Notes: generated from the sequence alone by a model not told the origin. 64,000 nt of DNA from Chryseobacterium sp. SSA4.19 (GCF_022601875.1 NZ_JAKVIP010000009.1:95582-159581), one strand, 5' to 3'; positions 26,080-35,294 are shown, counted from the first letter of the stretch. Program-made: numbers and translations.

Positions 26080-29000
26080 ATGGCAAAGTTAGAGAATAAT
26101 AACGAGAATGAGAACAAAAAGTCAGTAGCCGGAAACCTGGGAGATCAGGTACAAAAAGCTGTTGAAAATGCCGGAGATAAAGTAAAGGAGACTGTTAAAG
26201 AAGCTTCTGAGCTTGCGACTGATGCGATCAAGCATCCTGTAGAGACTGCTGAAGAGTTCGGGAAGCAGGCCGTAAAGGATGTCACGAGCTATTCGTGGTG
26301 GGCTAGGCTTTTACTGATTCTGTTCTGGTTTACGCTTGGTCTCATTGCTGTTATTTTTATTGTCATCAATCTTCCGGTGACCAAACAATGGGCCGCCGAT
26401 CAAGCCTTACAGATTGTCAACCGGGATTTTAAAGCACAGATGTCGACCGAAAGTGTTGATGTTGATTTCTTTGGTGACGTACAAATCAAAGGCCTAAAAA
26501 TAAAAGATTATAAAGGTGCGGATTTTATTACCGCTAAAGAATTTACCGCTAATTCAGACTGGTTTTCTCTTGCCACCAATATCGGGAAAAATAATTCTTT
26601 AAGCTTTAATTCTCTTACACTTAAAAATGCAAATGTAAAAGTTATTACCTATAAAGGAGATAGCATTTCGAATTTTATCCGTTTTACCCAGCTTTTTGAC
26701 AGCGGGAAGAAGAAAGATCCTACCAAGCCGCCCTTTCAGCTGAATTCAAGGCTTCAGATTATTGATTCTCAAGTTTCCATTGTTAATTTAAATTCTCCTG
26801 GAGAGCAGGGGAAATGGCTCACAGCTACCAATTTTAATCTTAAGGCTCCCAACGTAAAAGTGAATGGAAGGAATATTTCAGCCCTTATCAATAATATGTC
26901 TTTTACGACAAAACGATGGGGGAAATCACATTTCGTAGATACCTTTTCTACCGAATTGTCGATGACGAAAGATTTTCTCTTTCTTAAAGATTTAACATTA
27001 AATACAGATCATTCCCTTCTACAGGGCGATATTAAATTTAATCTTCATGATGACGGTTCCTGGTCAGATTTTGCTGATAAAGTGAAATGGGAGATGAATC
27101 TTCAGCAGGGAAGCCAGTTAAATGGATATGATATCAGTTACTTTGTTACCAACTGGGATAATTTTAAGCCTTTTAATGTTTCAGGGAAAATGGCAGGCCC
27201 TTTGAACAACTTTAAGCTGGATAATTTCCTGATCCGTAATCCGGATGTGAATATTGCCACCAGAACTATGAGAGTTAACAGGTTGCTGAAAGGTAACTTT
27301 TTAATCGAAACCAATGATCTTTCGGCAGATTTTACTTATAAAGATCTCAAAGCAATGATGCCCTCGTTTATTGCTAAAAAGATGAAGAATTTTGCTGATG
27401 ATTTCGGGAAACTGAAATATAATGGTACCGCAAGCGTAAATCCTGATAAGGTATATGTTTCAAGCGGAAACCTGATCACGGGAATCGGGCAGGCAAAGAT
27501 TACCGGATTCTCTTTGACAGATTACAGCTCTTCCATGCCGAAGTATGTAGGAATTGCTGAAATAAAAGATCTTAATACTTCAGTTATTACTAAAAATAAA
27601 TCAGTAGGCCTTATCTCCGGAAGGTTTGATATCAACGGACAAAGCTTCGATGTCAATACCATGAGGCTGGTGACAAAATCCAGAATCACAAGCATTGAGA
27701 TCATGGACAAGGAAATCAATAATGTGTATCTGGACGGATTACTGGATCATAAAAAATACAACGGGCTTATTACCGTAGATGATGATCAGGCCAAAGCGGA
27801 AATCAAAGGTTTAATAGACTTTAGTACTTCACGGATTGCCATGAATGTAAATGCTGATCTTCGGTACCTAAACATGAATTATTTCACCGGGAAACCCGGA
27901 AACCAGATAGTAAGCGGAAAGGTAAACGGTAAAATGGCTATGTCATCTATTAACGATCTTACATTGGATGTAGAAGCAAATGATATTAATTTCGCTACAG
28001 CTACTCAAAAATATTCCATTCCCATTGCAAAAATAAAAACATTCGCTGAAAACGGAGGCCGTGTTATTGATGTGGATGCTCCGGGCGCGGTAAACGGGAA
28101 GATTTCCGGCAGGTATAATCTTGGAGATCTCACAGGGATGGTGGAAAATGGGTTGAATAAGATCTTGGTTGGCCCTGCTCCCCGAAAGTTATACAGAGGC
28201 CAGAACTTTACGATGAGCTTTGATGTTCAGCAGGGTTTAGTAAGCTATTTTATGCCGGATCTGAAAATTCCACAGGGAGCAAAGGTAGAAGGGCAGTATG
28301 ACGGAAACTCAAACAACCTGATTTTAAATGCAGATGCAGCTTCTCTTAAATACGTGATGACTAAAGTTCAGGAAATCACGGAAGCTGATAAAGCACTGGC
28401 GGATGCAAATCCTTCATATAAAATAAATGAAAGGAATAATATCACCAGAGACAGTGCGATGGTTGACAGTGTGATGGTAAGAATTAATACCGCTAACCTG
28501 GATGAGCAGATTTTTGCTAAGATCAACAGGATAGAATACAATAAGAATATCCTGAAAGACATTACGTTAAGCGGCAGAAATGAAAACAATACCATTCTTC
28601 ATCTGGCAGCACAATTTAAGCATGGAAGCCCGGAAGATGAACTAGATGATAATCTGAAATCATATGCCATCAATGTTAATCAGTCTACCAACACAACCGG
28701 TGATTTTGTATTCAGGTTTGAACCTACTGAAGTTAAATTTAATGATGTGACCTGGGCTATCGATACCAGTCAGGAATTGGACCACTCTATTACTTACCGT
28801 AAAAAAGAAAAGGATTTCGATATCAGGAATCTAAGAATATATTCCGACAACAGCGCACTATTTATAAAAGAGGCCCAGTTTAAATCGATCAGGGATTTTT
28901 ATTTAGATGCAGAAGTCAATGATTTTGCCATTGAGAAGCTGCTGGATATGCAGGCAGGTGGAAATACAATGAATATTAAAGGACTTGCCAACGGGAGTGT

Positions 29001-30882
29001 GAAGATTAAAATGGATAAGAGCACCCTGCAGCCTTTAGTGGATATGAACATTGATGATATTGTAATGAACGGAAATGATATGGGGGATATTACCATTTCT
29101 GCAACAAACGGGTATTCTCTTAATGTATATGATGTTGATGTAAAAGTAAATTCAGCAGGGGTAATCGGCAATAACAGTCTTCATGTAACAGGAACCGTTA
29201 ATAACAATACTTCATCACCAACGATTGATCTCACCGCAGAAATGAGGGATTTCGATGTGGCATTTGCACAGCAGTTTGTAACAACGGTGTTCGGGAATTT
29301 AAGGGGCAAAGCGACAGGGGATCTTAAAATAAACGGTAAATTCAGCAATCTGGATTACAGCGGCGATATTGCCCTGAAAGGTTTCGGATTAAAACTTTTA
29401 TTTACCGGAGTGGATTATTCATTTGATGATACTGTGATTCCATTAACGAAAGGGCTTGCTCTTCTTAATAATGTTGAAGTTCATGACGGAAGGACCAATT
29501 CTAAAGGTAATATTTCCGGGGCGATCCAGTTTGAAACCCTTTCTTCAATGGGGGTCAACTTGGTAATGAGAGCTGATAATCTCTTAGTCCTGAATACCAC
29601 CCAGAAAGATTCGGACCTTTTCTGGGGAAGGGTCTATGGTCAGGGGGACCTTTATGTGGATGGTCCGGTTTCAGGTTTAAGCATATCAACACCGAATATG
29701 AAAGCGTTGAATGGCAGTACTTTTACATTTAATTCGGGATCCACCTCCAATGTGGAAGAATTTAAAATGCTGAGGTTCCTGAAAGAAGGAAAAAACGGAT
29801 TGGTTACACTTGAAGAAAAGAAAAAATCCGGGGCTAATATGAATATTGATTTTGCCCTTGATGTTGATAAAGGAACTACGGTAAATGTGCTGATCGGTGA
29901 TGATATCGGAAGCATCATGGTGAAAGGAGCTGCTGAAAAGCTGCGTTTCCAGATGAGCAGACAGGGCAATATTGCGATGAACGGAACCTACAGTGTTGAG
30001 AATGGTACCTTTATTTCAAAAGCAATCCTTAATAAAACCTTCCAGATTGAAAAAGGAAGCAGTATCCATTGGGATGGGGATGCCATAAAACCGGCACTTG
30101 ATATCACCGCAAATTATGTAAGGATGGTTTCCAATGCAGGGGAATATCTGAATATGGGAGGACTTCAGCCGGTAAGTATCTTGCTTCAGGCGAATATTAC
30201 GCAGTCGCTTGTCGATCCTAAAATAGATCTTAACGTTACTGCGCTGGATGTTTCAAGCCAGGTTAAAGAAACCTTGGCAGCAAAAATGAGTCAGGAAGGA
30301 GAGAAAGTTCTGCAGTTTGGTTCTATATTGCTGTTAAACAGTTTTAACGTTTCCAAAACCGGTGGGGTAGATATAGATGTTGCCGGAGTTGCAGAGTCTT
30401 CGGGCTATAATATACTGCTAAAGCAATTGGGGTCAGTTCTTAATACCATGAGCAACGAATTCCAGATCGATCTGAACTATGTGAAAGGCGACCAGTATTC
30501 CAATATCGGAGACCGTGCAAACGCCGGTGTAAGCTTTGCGCTTTCCCCAAGGATTAAGGTGAAGACCGGGCTTGGTATCCCTTTAACAAAAACTGAAAAT
30601 ACAGCAACCAATTACCTGTCCGGAGAAGGGACAATTGAATATGATATTTCCAAAAAAAATGACGGAAGCCTGATTTTAAGAGGGTATTCTAAACCGTCTA
30701 ATATTGGTCTTGGCGTAATTAATGCAACCGGATCAAACGGTACTGCTAACCAAGCATATGGTGGCGGTATCGTATGGAGTAAAAGTTTTAATTCTTTCTT
30801 TAAAAAGAAGGGAAAAGACAAAAAATCACAGCAGAATAAGACGGATGTAAAAACAGATTCTATAAAATCAGGTGCTAAATAA
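26080..30882 (+). CDS. tamB: Translocation and assembly module protein TamB-like (AsmA/TamB family)
   Basis: A 1600-residue inner-membrane-anchored periplasmic protein of the TamB/AsmA-like group, which bridges the envelope and is involved in outer-membrane biogenesis or lipid transport. A polar N-terminus contains an apolipoprotein-like helix (about residues 18-68, with VQKAVENAGDKVKETVKEAS). One membrane helix follows at about 74-97. Then come long repetitive beta-strands of the beta-taco type and a C-terminal DUF490 region (residues about 1200-1550, with MSNEFQIDLNYVKGDQYSNI). The frame is open 31 codons upstream; 26080 is chosen because upstream codons are shared with tsaD and lack family character. 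Adjacency to tsaD is common in Flavobacteriia. Confidence 0.9.
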   Translation: MAKLENNNENENKKSVAGNLGDQVQKAVENAGDKVKETVKEASELATDAIKHPVETAEEFGKQAVKDVTSYSWWARLLLILFWFTLGLIAVIFIVINLPVTKQWAADQALQIVNRDFKAQMSTESVDVDFFGDVQIKGLKIKDYKGADFITAKEFTANSDWFSLATNIGKNNSLSFNSLTLKNANVKVITYKGDSISNFIRFTQLFDSGKKKDPTKPPFQLNSRLQIIDSQVSIVNLNSPGEQGKWLTATNFNLKAPNVKVNGRNISALINNMSFTTKRWGKSHFVDTFSTELSMTKDFLFLKDLTLNTDHSLLQGDIKFNLHDDGSWSDFADKVKWEMNLQQGSQLNGYDISYFVTNWDNFKPFNVSGKMAGPLNNFKLDNFLIRNPDVNIATRTMRVNRLLKGNFLIETNDLSADFTYKDLKAMMPSFIAKKMKNFADDFGKLKYNGTASVNPDKVYVSSGNLITGIGQAKITGFSLTDYSSSMPKYVGIAEIKDLNTSVITKNKSVGLISGRFDINGQSFDVNTMRLVTKSRITSIEIMDKEINNVYLDGLLDHKKYNGLITVDDDQAKAEIKGLIDFSTSRIAMNVNADLRYLNMNYFTGKPGNQIVSGKVNGKMAMSSINDLTLDVEANDINFATATQKYSIPIAKIKTFAENGGRVIDVDAPGAVNGKISGRYNLGDLTGMVENGLNKILVGPAPRKLYRGQNFTMSFDVQQGLVSYFMPDLKIPQGAKVEGQYDGNSNNLILNADAASLKYVMTKVQEITEADKALADANPSYKINERNNITRDSAMVDSVMVRINTANLDEQIFAKINRIEYNKNILKDITLSGRNENNTILHLAAQFKHGSPEDELDDNLKSYAINVNQSTNTTGDFVFRFEPTEVKFNDVTWAIDTSQELDHSITYRKKEKDFDIRNLRIYSDNSALFIKEAQFKSIRDFYLDAEVNDFAIEKLLDMQAGGNTMNIKGLANGSVKIKMDKSTLQPLVDMNIDDIVMNGNDMGDITISATNGYSLNVYDVDVKVNSAGVIGNNSLHVTGTVNNNTSSPTIDLTAEMRDFDVAFAQQFVTTVFGNLRGKATGDLKINGKFSNLDYSGDIALKGFGLKLLFTGVDYSFDDTVIPLTKGLALLNNVEVHDGRTNSKGNISGAIQFETLSSMGVNLVMRADNLLVLNTTQKDSDLFWGRVYGQGDLYVDGPVSGLSISTPNMKALNGSTFTFNSGSTSNVEEFKMLRFLKEGKNGLVTLEEKKKSGANMNIDFALDVDKGTTVNVLIGDDIGSIMVKGAAEKLRFQMSRQGNIAMNGTYSVENGTFISKAILNKTFQIEKGSSIHWDGDAIKPALDITANYVRMVSNAGEYLNMGGLQPVSILLQANITQSLVDPKIDLNVTALDVSSQVKETLAAKMSQEGEKVLQFGSILLLNSFNVSKTGGVDIDVAGVAESSGYNILLKQLGSVLNTMSNEFQIDLNYVKGDQYSNIGDRANAGVSFALSPRIKVKTGLGIPLTKTENTATNYLSGEGTIEYDISKKNDGSLILRGYSKPSNIGLGVINATGSNGTANQAYGGGIVWSKSFNSFFKKKGKDKKSQQNKTDVKTDSIKSGAK
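26084..26117 (-). promoter_or_regulatory. tsaD promoter inside the 5' end of tamB
   Basis: Read leftward, the bases at 26091-26084 spell TAACTTTG (a -7 match) and a TTG lies 23 bases upstream (26117-26115). The -7 box is built from codons 2-4 of tamB. Transcription would begin within a few bases of the tsaD ATG, making the mRNA practically leaderless. Confidence 0.55.
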
Positions 30883-30964
30883 TTGTGATTTTTTAATGAT
30901 TTTTATCATCTGTGTTAATTATTGTTAATGTTTGATAATATTTTTTTAGTTAAATTATTTTTTC

Positions 30965-30972
30965 TAAATTTG
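30965..30972 (+). promoter_or_regulatory. TAnnTTTG -7 box of the Lrp/AsnC gene
   Basis: TAAATTTG in a T-rich tract lies 45 bases before the start codon at 31017. No clear terminator separates it from tamB, but this box gives the regulator its own promoter. Confidence 0.55.
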
Positions 30973-31016
30973 CAAAAAATACATTGATTTTTTAAGAAAA
31001 TTGTAATTTAATTAAT

Positions 31017-31487
31017 ATGAACTATCAACTGGACGAAATAGACAAGAAAATTCTTGATTTCTTAGTAGAAAACACAAGAATGCCGTTTACAGAGATTGCT
31101 AAGCAGATGGATGTTTCTGCTGGAACAATTCACGTAAGAGTGAAAAAAATGGAGGATGCGGGTATTATTTTAGGGTCATCCCTTAATATCGATTATGGAA
31201 AGCTGGATTATCACTTCACGGCTTTTATCGGAATCCTTTTGACAAAATCAAACAGAACGCAGGAAGTACTGAAGGAACTTTCTACTCTTCCTAATGTTAT
31301 CGAAGCCAGCGTTATTTCAGGAAAATATAATATTTTCTGTAAAGTAAAGGCTAAGAATACGGATGATGCAAAAAGAATCATTTATCAGATTGATGATATT
31401 CAGGATGTCATGAGAACGGAAAGTATGATCTCTATGGAGGAATATTTAAGTGATAAGAACAGACTGATTAATGCGATCTCTATTTAA
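31017..31487 (+). CDS. Lrp/AsnC family transcriptional regulator
   Basis: A 156-residue feast/famine regulator: N-terminal winged helix-turn-helix (LDEIDKKILDFLVENTRMPF, TEIAKQMDVSAGTIHVRVKK) and C-terminal RAM/AsnC effector domain (FTAFIGILL, VIEASVISGKYNIFCKVKA). Such proteins bind amino acids and often control amino-acid metabolism and their own genes. The target is not visible; there is no divergent amino-acid gene here. The length is typical. A terminator follows at 31511-31547. Confidence 0.9.
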   Translation: MNYQLDEIDKKILDFLVENTRMPFTEIAKQMDVSAGTIHVRVKKMEDAGIILGSSLNIDYGKLDYHFTAFIGILLTKSNRTQEVLKELSTLPNVIEASVISGKYNIFCKVKAKNTDDAKRIIYQIDDIQDVMRTESMISMEEYLSDKNRLINAISI

Positions 31488-31510
31488 TCAGAAGTAAACG
31501 AATTATATTA

Positions 31511-31547
31511 AAAGAACTTATGAAATTTCTCATAAGTTCTTTATTTT
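31511..31547 (+). terminator. Terminator after the Lrp/AsnC gene
   Basis: AAAGAACTTATGA pairs with TCATAAGTTCTTT around a short centre, then TATTTTT. The tail also spells a -7-like box, TATTTTTG (31542-31549), directly in front of the next gene. Confidence 0.8.
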
Positions 31548-31554
31548 TGTATCT

Positions 31555-31932
31555 ATGGAAGAATACAGTTATTTTGATGAAGATCCGAAGAAAGGGTGGG
31601 GATTTATTCTTGCTTTCGCTGCTTTGATGTTGTTTACAATCATGGGGTTTGGGATCGATCTGGACGAATATTTGCAACATGAATACCTGAACATTCCGAG
31701 ATGGTATTTCTACGTTATTTTTACAGTAGATATCCTGATGGCTGTAAGCCTTGTGCTGATGTTTTTTTACAGAAAAATCGGTATTTTTACTTTTCCGGCG
31801 CTGTTGGTACTGCATTTCTTTATGCATAGTTATTACCTGTCAACCTTCCTTTACACCGATGTTACCAACCTCTTTCTCTTTACAGGCTTCGGGATGTTAG
31901 CTATTATTCCGAAATGGAAGTTTTTTAAGTAG
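31555..31932 (+). CDS. Small polytopic membrane protein of unknown function
   Basis: A 125-residue protein with four hydrophobic helices (GWGFILAFAALMLFTIMGFG; WYFYVIFTVDILMAVSLVLMFF; FTFPALLVLHFFMHSYYLS; LFLFTGFGMLAIIP) after an acidic N-terminus (MEEYSYFDEDPKKGW). No known family is recognised. It starts eight bases after the terminator tail of the Lrp gene and is the last gene before the decayed region at 31984. Confidence 0.6.
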   Translation: MEEYSYFDEDPKKGWGFILAFAALMLFTIMGFGIDLDEYLQHEYLNIPRWYFYVIFTVDILMAVSLVLMFFYRKIGIFTFPALLVLHFFMHSYYLSTFLYTDVTNLFLFTGFGMLAIIPKWKFFK

Positions 31933-31983
31933 GTTTATGATACATCAACTTATATAATTCAGGGATGAACTTTATTAGAGGAT

Positions 31984-32389
31984 TCATAATATCATAATAT
32001 AATCACCATCTATAATAGGAAATGGCTTTTTATTTAAAGTTTTTACTCCATTTTTCTCATTTTCCGAATATGGATCGTATCTGCATTAACAGGCTTTGAA
32101 GTATCTAATACTTTATCATTAACATGAGCTTTTTCTGTATAGGCTCTACAGTTTGTACATGTATATATACCGAAATTCACAATCTTTACATACTTATATA
32201 TTATTTTTAGTGAGATCCCAATATTTTTTAAAATCTATATGATTAAAGGCTTGTTTTAAAGGTATATTTTTTATATTTCCAAATGTTTGAGGTATTGCAA
32301 GACAATTCTTAATATTATACCATCTTTATCCACTGATAATTTTTATAAAGACAAGAGTTATGGTGCATTGACTCTGTTATTTTATGGAA
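31984..32389 (-). pseudogene. Decayed SPASM-domain peptide maturase (grasp-with-spasm type)
   Basis: No open frame exists here, but reading leftward and switching frames gives one continuous SPASM-domain C-terminus. The pieces are HHNSCLYK (32365-32342), LSVDKDGII (32339-32313), KNCLAIPQTFGNIKN and FKKYWDLTKNNI (32310-32197), VCKDCEFRYI (32193-32164), CTNCRAYTEK (from 32159), SKPV, then CRYDPYSENEKNG (from 32085). Lesions are visible: one base lost in the A-run at 32340-32344, two extra at 32311-32312, a stop at 32194-32196, four extra at 32160-32163 and a shift at 32086-32087. The paired CxxC motifs match the auxiliary iron-sulphur clusters of the SPASM maturase in grasp-with-spasm RiPP systems (known family feature; identity is my inference). 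Further degraded coding may extend to about 32520; the radical SAM core, ATP-grasp partner and precursor are not seen. Confidence 0.75.
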
Positions 32390-32551
32390 TTAATATTAAA
32401 GTATTTCAGTTTAACACACAATCCAAATTTTTTAAATTGCAGTACCGTTCTACCATAGAAGCATAGTCTAACGATATGATTTTTTCTCTTTAATTGGCAG
32501 GAAAATAATAAAAGAATGATAGCAATAAAGGTTTTTTTATCATTCATTTTT

Positions 32552-33295
32552 TTAGAATATATAATACGTCAGCCTCAGGGAAGGATAATAAACAGATCCG
32601 ATATAGCGGAGCTGATGGCGGTATTCCCTGCCACTGTAGTTCCAGGTATAATCGAGGCTTGAGGTTTCCGATTGTATCTTATGGAATGGGATGTTGACAA
32701 AAGCCCCGATTTCATACTGGTTCCGGGTTCCGGACATGATTCCGAAGCCAAGATTACCGCTGAGCGTGTAGGTCTTTTCTCCGAGATGGGTATTGATCAG
32801 GCTTTGGTAAAAGATGGGTCCACTGAGATCTTCCGTCGCTTCACCTGATCCACTGGCTGATACCACTGTATTGGTATTATAATCGGCACCAATGGAAGCC
32901 TCAAAGAACAGCGCATGGGTATACCGTTCGTAGACCCGGCGGTATCCTGCATATACCGAGAAACAGTCGTATTTCTGGCTGATGGTCTCCTGGTTGGAAA
33001 AAGGGATGGCGGGCTCACTCAGGCTGTATTTGAATTCAATTTTTTTCCGGGTGTACAGCAGTTCTGCAAAGAAATGGTCTTTTTCGTCCAGCTGCCTGAT
33101 CAGTCTGATCCCGAAGTTGGCTGTTACCGGGCTTGTGAACCTGAAATGGGCGTCGTCGTTGGTGAGGCGGTTATTGTATATATTGACGCCGGCAGCGGAG
33201 AAAATGCCCAGCTTATATCCGGATTGTGCGCAGATGAAAGTTGGGAATAAAGCAGTAAGTATAAAGCTGCCCAGCAGAATAATAGATCGTTTCAT
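32552..33295 (-). CDS. Outer-membrane beta-barrel protein, unknown function, atypical GC
   Basis: A 247-residue exported protein: signal peptide MKRSIILLGSFILTALFPTFICA, then amphipathic strands with alternating aromatic residues (HFFAELLYTRKKIEFKYSL; CFSVYAGYRRVYERYTHALF), ending in YYPSLRLTYYIF. The terminal Phe is typical of BAM-assembled barrels. A barrel of about 8-10 strands is likely; no named family is recognised. Base composition differs from the neighbours: the three sequence lines 33001-33180 contain 88 G+C in 180 bases, compared with 16 of 60 in the relic beside it (32281-32340). That suggests separate acquisition. Confidence 0.7.
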   Translation of the reverse strand: MKRSIILLGSFILTALFPTFICAQSGYKLGIFSAAGVNIYNNRLTNDDAHFRFTSPVTANFGIRLIRQLDEKDHFFAELLYTRKKIEFKYSLSEPAIPFSNQETISQKYDCFSVYAGYRRVYERYTHALFFEASIGADYNTNTVVSASGSGEATEDLSGPIFYQSLINTHLGEKTYTLSGNLGFGIMSGTRNQYEIGAFVNIPFHKIQSETSSLDYTWNYSGREYRHQLRYIGSVYYPSLRLTYYIF

Positions 33296-33349
33296 GGTGA
33301 TTTGTCAGTTTTTTATGGTATGAACGGAGATTATCTGAAATTCGTATAT

Positions 33350-33377
33350 AAAAAAAGCACCCTATGAAAGGATGCTT
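33350..33377 (-). terminator. Terminator of the transketolase operon
   Basis: Read leftward, AGCATCC and GGGTGCT pair around TTTCATA, followed by seven T. It lies 20-50 bases beyond the transketolase C-terminal gene. Confidence 0.75.
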
Positions 33378-33399
33378 CTGTATCTGTCTGGAATATATG

Positions 33400-34344
33400 T
33401 TAAGCTAAAATTCTCTTCACCGCTTCCTGTACGGCAGCGGAATCAATTTTATACTTTTTCATCAATTCCGCTGGAGTGGCAGATTCTCCGAAGGTGTCGT
33501 TTACGGCAACGAATTCCTGTCTGGTTGGTCTTTTTCTTGCCAGCATTCCGGCAACAGATTCTCCTAGACCGCCAAGATAGTTATGCTCTTCAGCCGTAAC
33601 AATTTTTCCTGTTTTTTCAACTGATTTTAAGATGATTTCTTCGTCCAAAGGTTTGATCGTGTGAATATTGATCACCTCGCAAGAAATACCTTCTTTTTCA
33701 AGCTCATCAGCTGCTAATAAAGATTCCCAAACCAAGTGCCCCGTTGCAACAATCGTTACATCCTTTCCTTCCTGCAAAAGGATACCTTTTCCGATTTCGA
33801 AAGGCATATCTTCCGGAATGAAAACAGGAACTACGGGTCTTCCAAACCTTAAATAAACCGGGCCTTCAAAATCAGCAATTGCTAAAGTTGCTGCCTTCGT
33901 TTGGTTATAGTCACAAGGATTGATTACGGTCATTCCCGGAAGCATTTTCATCATTCCGATATCTTCCAAAACTTGGTGCGTTGCTCCGTCTTCACCTAAA
34001 GTAAGTCCGGCATGAGATGCACAGATTTTTACATTTTTATTGGAGTAAGCGATAGATTGACGAATCTGGTCGTATACTCTTGAAGTAGAAAAGTTGGCGA
34101 ACGTTCCTGTAAAAGGAATTTTTCCTGTAATGCTGAGTCCTGCTGCAAGTCCCATCATGTTCGCTTCGGCAATACCCACCTGGAAGAACCTCTCCGGTGC
34201 TTTTTCAATGAATTTCTCCATTTTCAAAGAACCGATAAGATCTGCACACAATGCAACAACATTAGGGTTTTTATCAGCCAGCTCAGCTAATCCGGCTCCG
34301 AATCCTGAACGGGTGTCTTTTTTTTCAGTATATGTAAATTTCAT
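33400..34344 (-). CDS. Transketolase, C-terminal (pyrimidine + third domain) subunit
   Basis: The second half of a two-gene transketolase of the pentose phosphate pathway, which moves two-carbon units between sugar phosphates. The 314-residue product carries the pyrimidine-binding domain (VVALCADLIGSLKMEKFIEK, FQVGIAEANMMGLAAGLS, ASHAGLTLGEDGATHQVLED) and the C-terminal transketolase_C domain (GKGILLQEGKDVTIVATG, VTAEEHNYLGGLGESVAG). It lies 98 bases downstream of the N-terminal subunit gene, same strand. Split transketolases are usual in many Bacteroidota. Confidence 0.93.
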   Translation of the reverse strand: MKFTYTEKKDTRSGFGAGLAELADKNPNVVALCADLIGSLKMEKFIEKAPERFFQVGIAEANMMGLAAGLSITGKIPFTGTFANFSTSRVYDQIRQSIAYSNKNVKICASHAGLTLGEDGATHQVLEDIGMMKMLPGMTVINPCDYNQTKAATLAIADFEGPVYLRFGRPVVPVFIPEDMPFEIGKGILLQEGKDVTIVATGHLVWESLLAADELEKEGISCEVINIHTIKPLDEEIILKSVEKTGKIVTAEEHNYLGGLGESVAGMLARKRPTRQEFVAVNDTFGESATPAELMKKYKIDSAAVQEAVKRILA

Positions 34345-34442
34345 GAGGATTTCTATTTTTATACAATCATGTAACCTTACGGTTTCATTTTGTTCTAATT
34401 ATTAATTAAGATTACGTATTATCAATTATTCACTAAATATAA

Positions 34443-35294
34443 TTAATAATCAGCAGGAGCTTCAAGATATAACTGTTTGAAAGCAGTGTCCAGTTGCTCA
34501 TCATTAGGCGCTTTTCCGTGCCATGAGTGCGATCCCATCATATAATCTACCCCGAATCCCATTTCTGTATGAAGAATGATTGCTACAGGCTTGTCTTTTC
34601 CTGTCTCAGTTTTTGCTTTTTCAAGAATAGCCATCACTGCTTCAAGGTCATTACCGTTTTTCTCTTCCAGTACAATCCATCCGAATGCTTCAAGCTTGGC
34701 ATGAAGATTTCCCAAGCTCAATACATCATCCGTGTCACCGTCGATCTGGCGGCCATTATAATCTATGGTAGAAATTACATTGTCAACTTTTTTAGCAGCA
34801 GCATACATCAGAGCTTCCCAAACCTGTCCTTCCTGCAATTCACCGTCACCGTGTAGAGTATATACCAAAGATTTGTCTCCGTCTAATTTTTTACCTTCAG
34901 CCACACCAAGTGCTACAGAAAGTCCCTGCCCCAGTGAACCTGAAGCAATTCTTATCCCCGGAAGACCTTCATGGGTCGTAGGATGGCCCTGTAATCTTGA
35001 ATCCAGTTTTCTGAATGTTTTCAGTTCGTCAACCGGAAAAAAGCCGAATCTTGCCAAAGTGGAATAAAATACCGGAGAAATATGTCCGTTCGAAAGATAG
35101 AAATGATCTTCATTCTTACCCTCCATCGTAAAAGGAAGATTGTAATTCATCACTTTTCCGTACAGTGCCGTAAAATATTCCGTACAGCCTAAACTTCCGC
35201 CCGGGTGGCCGGAATTAACAGCATGAACCATTCTTAAAATGTCTCTTCTGATTTGTGTAGTAAGAGATTTCAACTCTTCAATACTTTTACTCAT
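34443..35294 (-). CDS. Transketolase, N-terminal (thiamine diphosphate) subunit
   Basis: The 283-residue first half of the split transketolase. It has the TPP-binding domain: SGHPGGSLGCTEYFTALYG, LPGIRIASGSLGQGLSVALG, and the diphosphate motif GDGELQEGQVWEALMYAA with the following Asn in STIDYNGRQID. The SHSWHGKAPND segment near the end is conserved. It must pair with the subunit encoded at 33400-34344 to form the active site. Its promoter should lie in the 55-base gap to its right, where only a TAAATTCG variant is seen. Confidence 0.94.
   Translation of the reverse strand: MSKSIEELKSLTTQIRRDILRMVHAVNSGHPGGSLGCTEYFTALYGKVMNYNLPFTMEGKNEDHFYLSNGHISPVFYSTLARFGFFPVDELKTFRKLDSRLQGHPTTHEGLPGIRIASGSLGQGLSVALGVAEGKKLDGDKSLVYTLHGDGELQEGQVWEALMYAAAKKVDNVISTIDYNGRQIDGDTDDVLSLGNLHAKLEAFGWIVLEEKNGNDLEAVMAILEKAKTETGKDKPVAIILHTEMGFGVDYMMGSHSWHGKAPNDEQLDTAFKQLYLEAPADY

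Noticed and set aside
32915..33323. Two long open frames on the plus strand across the beta-barrel gene
   Set aside because: They are shadows of the leftward 32552-33295 gene, made possible by its higher GC; the leftward frame has a signal peptide and barrel pattern, the others do not.
33400..35294. Transketolase broken by a frameshift
   Set aside because: The two halves are full domains with their own starts, separated by 98 bases; split transketolases are normal in many Bacteroidota.
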